The notes under the pieces were generated by a model. That model did no database searches and was not told the origin of the DNA. It saw only the letters and a program-made list of their open reading frames with translations. From contig CM043952.1 of assembly GCA_014529385.2 (NCBI GenBank), positions 52,746,619-52,810,618 of the forward strand: a stretch of 64,000 bases of DNA, read 5' to 3'. Positions within the stretch are counted from its first letter, which is position 1. The number at the start of each line of letters is the position of its first letter. A program made the position numbers and the translations under genes. Source of the DNA: Adiantum capillus-veneris. Lineage: Eukaryota > Streptophyta > Polypodiopsida > Polypodiales > Pteridaceae. Positions 56,745 through 64,000 of the stretch are shown here, piece by piece.

Positions 56745-58086
56745 ACACTAGAATGGTAACACGACACTTTTATGTCCTTGGACACTTTTGTGTCCTATTA
56801 AGTGACCATTTTTCTTGAATTATTTGAAGAGTATGAAAATGAATTTCTAGGTGCTATATATCCACAAAGTTGCCTTATGAGCTGAAAAAAACTTAGCATT
56901 TTTTTTGGAGTATCGATCTCACCATTAACCTTACTCTTGCACAACATTTTTGAACCTAAACTGTGTGAAAAAACGGGTCCTGTTTTTTGTTTTTTTTTTA
57001 ATTTTGGCAATTATACCACTCTAAACTTCATGTTTGTGAGGTTTATATGGCTACAAATTAGGCCTTCATAGTTCTCAACATGTTTTGATGCTTGTAGGGA
57101 GAGCTAAGTGTTAAAATTGAAAGTTATGAACAATTTACAAGAATTGCATAATCCTGTTTTTTGGCCAAAATTAGCACTTTTATGATTTTTTTGGTGGCTT
57201 TCTTGATATCCAAATTCAATTTTTATTGTGTAAGTGTAATGTATAGCATAAGGCTAATATTCCTTGAGTTTTGGGGGACCTAATATGCTATATAGCATAG
57301 TATATGATGATGGTTGAGTTTTTTGATTGTTGAAGAATACGATACATTTTAGAGTAGCAAGTATAACTTTGTCAATATTGCTAGTTTCTTAGGCCAATTG
57401 TGTGTATTTTGTAGTTAGTAACCATATCTAATCATAGACTACAACTTTGGCTAGATATTTAGTAGTTTCTATGGGTTTCTAAAGGTCATAATGCTAAACC
57501 CAGTTTTTTCATGTTTGTTGTATTTAGCACTTTATCATTGCCCCCAAGGTTCCAATTGTAAGAGATCCATTATCCTTTTGACATGCTCCATGGCTCCTTT
57601 TGAATCCAAAGGCCCAAAGGGAACTAAGAAAACATGTATATAGTATCTGTATTGAGCGTGACTATAGAAACTTTGATGATAGGTCCACAGAATGGCAAAA
57701 ATGCAACTTTTTTGTACCTATTTTTTTTGCCCAAAAACAAATTAGTGGGGTAAAAGCAACCATATGTTTTGGTCACCAACCCATTGAGGTTAAGAGGGCA
57801 TTTTATCTCATGTCCTACAAAAATCCTCACTCTTATATATATGCAATCAACCATAAGAAATTGCTGTTTTGGGCAAAATGCACTGGTCCATCAACTTTGG
57901 AGGCTTGTAGTGACCAAGGGATGAGAAAAAATTACAAGTTTCTCATTTTTTCCATATGTAGTAGTTATTGAACTATAAGCTCATGAAAGGATTTTTCAAA
58001 ATGAGTGGATCTACTATGGTTTTGGAAAATTTTCCCAAAACCCTAAAAGGACACTTTTATGTCCTGTTAGGTTACCATTCTAGTGT
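56745..58086. mobile_element. Terminal-inverted-repeat DNA element, copy B
   Basis: 1342 bp, a close reverse-complement relative of 3636-4981. The ends are ACACTAGAATGGTAAC and its complement, with TA on both sides (56743-56744, 58087-58088) and subterminal GGACAC...TGTCC palindromes. An open frame of 123 codons (57600-57971) is not kept in copy A and lacks transposase motifs. Confidence 0.87.
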
Positions 58087-58089
58087 TAA

Positions 58090-59457
58090 AAGTCCTTTAA
58101 CCTTAGGTAAGCTAGGGTTGTGCTTGAGGTGGAAACTCGGCTCAAGCTTGAGGTGCTTTCCATGCTTGTTGAATAAGGTGCTTGAGGTGCTTAATGACTA
58201 AGGTGCTAAGGTTCTCCATGACTAAGGTAATTGAGGATAAGGTGTGCAAAAATTCAAATCTAATCCCTACTCATGAGGGGGTGAGCCCTGATTGTAGGAG
58301 CTACAGAGAGAACACACACACACACTCACACAAGGCAAGCTTGGTACCAAGAAGGCAAATAGGACACTTGTCAAGCTCCTCTCAATGTTTTTCTCGTAGT
58401 ATGCCTACAGTCTATTGTTTGGCCTCCCAAGGGGTCCAGTGATAATTTCGTTGATTTAAATAATTGGTTTTTCATTTATCAAGTCCTCTCTCTCAAAGGG
58501 GAAAGGAGGACACTTGTCCCAAGACTACCCTTGCTGCTCGATATGCCTCTTGCATGTGATTGGATAGGCCTCGAGGGGTCCAATGAGCTTCAAGCATGAA
58601 CTACAAGGGGGGGTCGACTAAAGCAAGAAGGGGGGCTACTTGAGGGGTATACTCTCAAACACACACTCACAATCAATCTCATTGTGTGAAGTGCAAAGTG
58701 CAAGAGCTCCATCTCCTTCTCCAAGCTAGTAGAGAAGTGGAGAGCCTACACCAACACTCTTGGTTATGGAATGCAAATCCAGCCAAGAGACACGATTCCC
58801 TGTTTGTCTTGGATCTGCAATGCACTCTAGCTTTGAACTAACATATCTTCCTCTCTATGGCTCCATTTGATGAGCACTTTGGACCAACTTGTAGAGCATA
58901 TTGAGGGCCACCCATGGCACTCCCATTTTTTCACTTTCACCACTTAAAATGTGCACCTTGACAAGAACCACAACAGAGTATTCTGGCCCTAATAACCTTG
59001 TATAGCATACATAACTGCTGCTCTTTGCCTGCTCTTGATCTTCACAACTGCTCCATCACTCTGGTAAGCCGTTGAGAGCCCGTAAAATACTACTTGGTGC
59101 TCTTTGTAGCACCGACTAGCTTGGTGCACCATAATTGCCCAACCCCCTTGTTGAACAATCATGTTCAACCAAAAACCTACTTTATTTGCCAAAAAATTGC
59201 AAAAGTAGACAACACCGTAAGCAAACCAAAAAACACTATCATATGTACAAGGCTCTTCATCTGCCTGCTACTGCCAAACCTCAAGTGGGTTGCTCCACCC
59301 CCTCCATAGTCTGACCTCTTGGATCAAACACTTGGCTTTGTTTTCTTCCATCCATCTCCATCACTCTCCAATAGTGCTTTACCCTTGCACATAGCCATCC
59401 ATGCACACTATAGGCCCATAACACCTTTGCACCTCTTTGAGCATCACCTTGCCTCCT
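58090..59457. other. No gene recognised
   Basis: Contains a loose repetition of AAGGTGCTTGAGGTGCT near 58105-58230 and a short (CA)n at 58312-58329. Short open frames on both strands have no motif. Confidence 0.4.
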
Positions 59458-59459
59458 TA

Positions 59460-60721
59460 ACACTAGTTCTGTAATTGGACACTCAAATTTCCTAGGACAC
59501 TAAAGTGTCCTGTTTTTTCCTCAACTTTTAACATTTATTTCCATAACCTTACAATTGACTTTTGGGCTCTTGCCCGTTGTGTGCATAGGTTATGAGGTGG
59601 AAAAAGTACACCTTTTTTTTTCCATGTCAAAATATGTACTATAGCAAAAGATATATGATAAGATTTACAATGAAAAATCATGCAAATTTTTAGTTGTTTT
59701 TGGTTTAAAAAACATAAAAACTCTATAACTTCCTAAAGAAATCATATTTTTCAAACTTAAAAACCCATATAGAAAGCAAATGACATCTAGATAGGAAAAT
59801 ATCATACTTGAAAGCCTATATTTATCAGTTACTATAAGTAGTAAATGAGAGTTTGATTTTCGCAAAATGTTATTTACGAGGTAATTTTCAGCCTTTCAAA
59901 GCTCTTTTTAAACAATTCATGCTATCTTTTTGCAAACTCATGTTTTAAACTCAATCTAGGGGTTAAAACCACATATGTTTTAGAAACTTTAGAAAGCATA
60001 AATCCTCTAAATAAATTTGGATTTTGAAATTTTATGAGATGCACTTTATAGTTGATTTACTCTTTTCATCTAAAAAACCAATTCAATGAGTATTCAAATG
60101 CCCCAGATTCCTTGTTATCAAGGAATTAGCTATACTTTACTAATTTGGTCAAAACTTTCAAATATTACATGGAGTTTTTTTGCTACTATCTTCTACATAA
60201 AATATCAAGAATTTCTAGCGTGCGCAGTGTTACAACAAAGGAGAAAGTAACTCATTTAGTTTCTTCAACACTCTTTAATTATAATCTCCCTTGGAATTTA
60301 GAATCATACATGTATATATAACATAGTCAAGACTTTATTTCACAGATATAAATGTATTTTACTTTGTATATGATCCAATTTATAAAACATGCCTGTTTGA
60401 CCCATATAGCTAGGCATAATTAAATACAAATGTAAAGGGAAATCTAAAATTTTCTCCTAGGCCTTTGGATATTTTTAATGCTTATGGTGCCTATTCTTTG
60501 AAAATTTTGAATGCAGATTTGTGCAACTATAATTATGGGTAAATTTGGTTATTCTTTTAGGATCAAATATGTAAGGAGATAATTTTTAAGAACTCTATTA
60601 CTATTGTAGAAGTGCTTCTTAAAGGAAATTGTATGAATTCTTTCTTTTAAGCACATGGGATTTTTTTTGAAAATTAAGAAAAAAGGACGCTAAAGTGTCC
60701 TTTTTGGTACCAAACTAGTGT
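59460..60721. mobile_element. Terminal-inverted-repeat DNA element, copy C (diverged family member)
   Basis: 1262 bp with ends ACACTAGTT...AACTAGTGT, flanked by TA on both sides (59458-59459, 60722-60723). Subterminal palindromes are GGACACTAAAGTGTCC (about 59495-59510) and GGACGCTAAAGTGTCC (about 60685-60700). The interior is AT-rich and shares little with copies A and B. There is no transposase. Confidence 0.8.
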
Positions 60722-60843
60722 TAGCACATGTGGATCTACCAACACATCATTTAGCCTTAAAAATGCTTCTGACCCTCCTTCCTAGCCATATAAAGTGGAG
60801 CTCCTGTCAAGGGAACCCCGTATATGACAGAAAACACATTGCA

Positions 60844-61224
60844 ATGTTGCACTTACAAGCATACTTTTCAACATTGAATTGCATACCTCTTTTGAAAGCT
60901 TTGTAAAGAATGAGGATGCAAGAGAGCTACACAAGACAAGCACAAAGCACACAGAGATGGAAAGCTTCTTCTTCTTCTTCACAGAAAAGAGAGTACAAAA
61001 TGACTAAGTGCTAAAGCTGAAAAATAGCACATATGTACATGCGGTCACTAAGTGTGAACTCGCTAGAAGCGTACTAGGCTGGCACTATAAGTGTAGTCCC
61101 AGCTGTAGAATCACTGGCAGAGATCCTCCGTGTCGGTCACCTAACGCACCAGTGAGTAAATGCCGTAAGCGGCCAAGACCCGTAGTGGATGCCAGCTCAA
61201 GGTGTAGAGCTCGACATCTCAACA
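60844..61224 (-). mobile_element. 3' LTR of the right-edge copia element (left end tentative)
   Basis: In element sense it starts TGTTGAGATGTCGAGC at 61224, immediately after the polypurine tract CCAGGGGGAG (61225-61234). The far end is placed at 60844, where the sequence ends GTGCAACA, because that gives TGTTG/CAACA termini and about 381 bp. The 5' LTR is outside the window, so the end cannot be confirmed. Confidence 0.6.
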
Positions 61225-64000
61225 CTCCCCCTGGAGCTCTGCATGTCGCAGAGTCCAAGCATAGTCCGGAAACGTCGAAGCTTCTCAACTCCGAGGGCCT
61301 TGGTAAAGATATCCGCTATCTGCTCCTCTGTGCTGACGTAGACCAAGTCGATGTCGCCCGCCAACACTCGCTCTCGCACGTAGTGGTAATGGACCTCTAT
61401 GTGTTTGGTCCTGGCATGGAACACTGGGTTCCTAGCCAACTGCATGCTGCTGAGGTTGTCACAATGGATGAAAATCTGCTGGTCCACCTGCACTCCCAAG
61501 TCCTCAAGTAATGTGCGTAGCCAAGCTACCTCGCACGCCGCAACTGCTGCACCTCTGTACTCGGCCTCTGTGCTCGATAAAGCAACCGTAGGCTGCTTTT
61601 TGCTACTCCAAGTAACAGCAGCACTCCTAAAAGAGAACATGAAGCCACTCGTAGATCTCCTATCAACAATGCTACCTGCCCAATCTGCATCTGTATACCC
61701 ATACAATGCTAATGGTGCATCTGCTGCATAGAACAATGCGTAGTCAAGAGTACCTTTCACATACCTAAGTGTGCGTCGTAATCCATCCAAATGTGGCTTC
61801 CTCGGAAGTTGCATGAACTGACTCTCCAAGCCTACTGTGTAGCTCAAGTCTGGCCTCGTGATAGTCAAGTAGATTAGACTACCCACAATCTTCCTGTACA
61901 TGTTGACATCCTCAACAACATCACCCTTCTCTGCACTCAGCTTTGCATTCACATCCAAGGGAATAGAAATTGGCTTACAATCAGCCATACCATACTTTGA
62001 CAACATGTCCAAAGCATACTGTCTCTGTGATAGCCATACACCCTCTGGAGTCCCGATCACCTCAATGCCAAGAAAGTAGCGCAACTCGCCTAAATCTTTC
62101 ATTTCAAACTCCTGTTTGAGAAGACCCTTCACATGGTCAATCTCCATAGCATTGTCACCAACAATAATAAGGTCATCTACATATATGGTAATGACCACAA
62201 TCCCCACATCACTCTCACGTACATAGAGTGAATGATCAGCATGAGCTCTCCTAAAACCAATACTGACAAGATACTTGGCAATCCTGTCATACCATGCTCT
62301 AGAGCCCTGCTTCAAACCATACAAAGCTTTGAGAAGTCTGCATACATAATCTGGGTAACCTGGATCGACATAACCAGGTGGCTGATCCATATACACTTCC
62401 TCTTGCAACTCACCATTCAAGAAGGCATTCTTTACATCCATTTGATGCATAATCCATCCTCTAGATGCAGCCACTGCTATGACAGCTCTCACTGTCGTCA
62501 TCTTTGCCACTGGAGAAAAGGTCTCCTCATAGTCTATGCCATACATCTGTGCATAACCCTTTGGGACCAGCCTTGCCTTGTGACGCTCAATGTTACCATC
62601 AGCCTTATGCTTGGTTTTATACACCCATTTACAGCCAATAGCTTTCTTGCCACTTAGCAATGGCACCAAATCCCATGTGTCATTTGCTTCCAATGCAGCC
62701 ATCTCTTCATTCATTGCATCATCCCAATGCACATTTCCAACTGCATCCTCAAAACATGTGGGCTCCACATCCTGTATCACCTTAGCCATGTAGGCTCGGT
62801 GATGCGCTAGATACCCATCATAAGTCAATTTCTGAACTGGATTTCTGACTCTATTAGATCTGCGCGGTCCTGGGTCACTCCTTTGCCCTCTAGCATCTTC
62901 TTGGACTTTCCTTACACCAGGTGTCCTGACAGCCGGAATTCCAAATTCCTCATCAAGACTTTGTTCAGAACCATCTGAATCCATGTCTACATCTGAAAAA
63001 CCTGATGATGCATCAACCATAAAGGGAGGTTCATCAACCTTTTCCTTTCCTTTTCGTGATACATTCCCTGTACCTGTTGGTGGAGTAACCTGCGTACGTA
63101 GTCTACCATTCCATGGTTTCTCAACAGAGCCACGAGAAGAGGACTCTTGTGGTCCACTCAAAACCTGTGACTGTGGCCTCACATTTTGTACAACCACATC
63201 ATCTTTTACATCAGCCCCAATAGTGCCATGTGCATTACTGTACCAGCTGCTCATCTCATCAAAGATTACATCTGTGCTCACTCGTAATTCTCGTGTAGTA
63301 GGATTGTAGCACCTGTACCCCTTTTGTTCAAGGGAATATCCCACAAGAATACATTTCTCTACTTTAGGATCCAATTTCCTACGCAACTCATCTGGTACAT
63401 GCACGTAAGCTATGCAGCCAAACACTTTCAAGTGTGCCAAATCAGGCTTTGTACCTGTAAACTTTTCCTCATGTGTTACATCATGCACCGCAGCTGTAGG
63501 TGTCCTGTTCATAATGTACACAGCTGTATTTATAGCTTCAGCCCAGAAATGATGAGGCATGTTCTTCTCATTCATCAATGCACGTGAAACCTCTGCAATG
63601 TGCCTGTTTTTCCTTTCTGCGACCCCATTCTGCTGTGGAGTATATCTGCATGTAAACTGCCTGTGTATACCATGCATTCGCAGAAAATCTGAAAAATCAT
63701 TGGAGAAGTACTCTCCCCCTCCATCTGACCTCAATGTCTTGATTTGCATATCTGTCTCCTTCTCAATCATGACTTTGAAGTCTTGAAAGTGACCAAACAC
63801 TTCACTTTTGTTACGCATGAAGTAGACCCATACTTTCCTTGTATGGTGATCAATGAAAGAGACATAATACCTGCAACCATGTATACTTGCAGTATCGGTT
63901 GGACCCCAAACATCTGTGTGCACCACCTCAAGTGGCTTTTTACATACATTGCGCTCATGTGCAAATGAGCCCTTTGACTGTTTTCCAAACTGGCATGCTG
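61197..64000 (-). CDS. Copia Pol, partial (integrase, RT, RNase H), open to the window edge
   Basis: The frame is open from the window edge to TGA at 61197, over 930 codons. It starts within the pre-integrase region (CQFGKQSKGSFAHERN), then the integrase core with D of HTDVWGP, D of RSDGGGEY (about 63730) and E of AERKNR (about 63610). RT runs from WDDAMNEEMAALEANDTW with IYVDDLIIV near 62170, then RNase H with YTDADWAGS, SSTEAEYRG and ADIFTKAL. The last codons run through the polypurine tract and 28 bases into the LTR. No stop or frameshift is seen, unlike the copia at 23 kb. Gag and protease lie outside the window, so whether the element is active is unknown. Confidence 0.92.
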   Translation of the reverse strand, partial: ACQFGKQSKGSFAHERNVCKKPLEVVHTDVWGPTDTASIHGCRYYVSFIDHHTRKVWVYFMRNKSEVFGHFQDFKVMIEKETDMQIKTLRSDGGGEYFSNDFSDFLRMHGIHRQFTCRYTPQQNGVAERKNRHIAEVSRALMNEKNMPHHFWAEAINTAVYIMNRTPTAAVHDVTHEEKFTGTKPDLAHLKVFGCIAYVHVPDELRRKLDPKVEKCILVGYSLEQKGYRCYNPTTRELRVSTDVIFDEMSSWYSNAHGTIGADVKDDVVVQNVRPQSQVLSGPQESSSRGSVEKPWNGRLRTQVTPPTGTGNVSRKGKEKVDEPPFMVDASSGFSDVDMDSDGSEQSLDEEFGIPAVRTPGVRKVQEDARGQRSDPGPRRSNRVRNPVQKLTYDGYLAHHRAYMAKVIQDVEPTCFEDAVGNVHWDDAMNEEMAALEANDTWDLVPLLSGKKAIGCKWVYKTKHKADGNIERHKARLVPKGYAQMYGIDYEETFSPVAKMTTVRAVIAVAASRGWIMHQMDVKNAFLNGELQEEVYMDQPPGYVDPGYPDYVCRLLKALYGLKQGSRAWYDRIAKYLVSIGFRRAHADHSLYVRESDVGIVVITIYVDDLIIVGDNAMEIDHVKGLLKQEFEMKDLGELRYFLGIEVIGTPEGVWLSQRQYALDMLSKYGMADCKPISIPLDVNAKLSAEKGDVVEDVNMYRKIVGSLIYLTITRPDLSYTVGLESQFMQLPRKPHLDGLRRTLRYVKGTLDYALFYAADAPLALYGYTDADWAGSIVDRRSTSGFMFSFRSAAVTWSSKKQPTVALSSTEAEYRGAAVAACEVAWLRTLLEDLGVQVDQQIFIHCDNLSSMQLARNPVFHARTKHIEVHYHYVRERVLAGDIDLVYVSTEEQIADIFTKALGVEKLRRFRTMLGLCDMQSSRGSVEMSSSTP

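Noticed and set aside
57600-57971. 123-codon frame in TIR copy B as a transposase
   Set aside because: Not conserved in copy A and without any DDE or other transposase motif.
61008-61731. Plus-strand frames of 167 and 110 codons over the copia
   Set aside because: They are antisense shadows of the LTR and RNase H region.

Overview
This window is plant nuclear DNA. Transposable elements and their debris fill most of it, and host coding capacity is very low. The evidence is several Ty1/copia and Ty3/gypsy LTR retrotransposons, long (GA)n, (GT)n and (CT)n microsatellites, a fragment of a plant PPR gene and a gene with canonical GT-AG splice sites. The PPR fragment and a decayed SWIM zinc-finger family hint at a seed-free land plant such as a fern. 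That is an impression; plant nuclear DNA is secure, the clade is not.

Layout. 0.25-1.7 kb: one apparently intact two-exon gene of unknown function on the minus strand (413 codons), whose intron carries a duplicated splice acceptor region. 2.0-9.3 kb: two broken copies of the same Ty3/gypsy lineage, with Gag, up to four zinc knuckles and retropepsin; one copy is split by a 1.35-kb terminal-inverted-repeat element. 9.3-19.8 kb: low-complexity DNA, a PPR pseudogene, a gypsy LTR remnant and at least ten copies or halves of a GC-rich foldback hairpin with A/G-rich left and C/T-rich right ends. 20.4-23.0 kb: a decayed SWIM-domain gene.

23.0-38.8 kb is a nest. A copia element is inserted in the SWIM remnant. 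Its RNase H domain is split by an 11-kb Tat-like gypsy element on the minus strand, with 2.6-2.7-kb LTRs and a terminal direct repeat (ACTAG, or CTAG if the final A belongs to the element). The gypsy LTRs differ at only about 14 positions by eye, so this is the youngest large insertion. At 39.3-41.7 kb lies a complete 2348-bp non-autonomous LTR element with 142-bp LTRs, a TCCAA duplication, an initiator-Met-type primer site and two internal tandem arrays. Its polypurine-proximal region matches that of the nearby copia, so it is probably a parasite of that lineage.

41.9-47.1 kb holds further gypsy remnants and a decayed minus-strand coiled-coil reading frame. 47.3-56.5 kb is mostly tandem duplications, repeats and featureless DNA, with a double zinc-knuckle Gag fragment and a 200-bp-armed inverted repeat near 56 kb. 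Two more relatives of the terminal-inverted-repeat element lie at 56.7-58.1 and 59.5-60.7 kb. The right edge holds a second copia element (minus strand) whose pol reads open from the window end through RNase H into its own 3' LTR.

There is no operon-like organisation. The functional links are between autonomous and non-autonomous elements and the sequences they interrupt. No tRNA, rRNA or CRISPR was seen.
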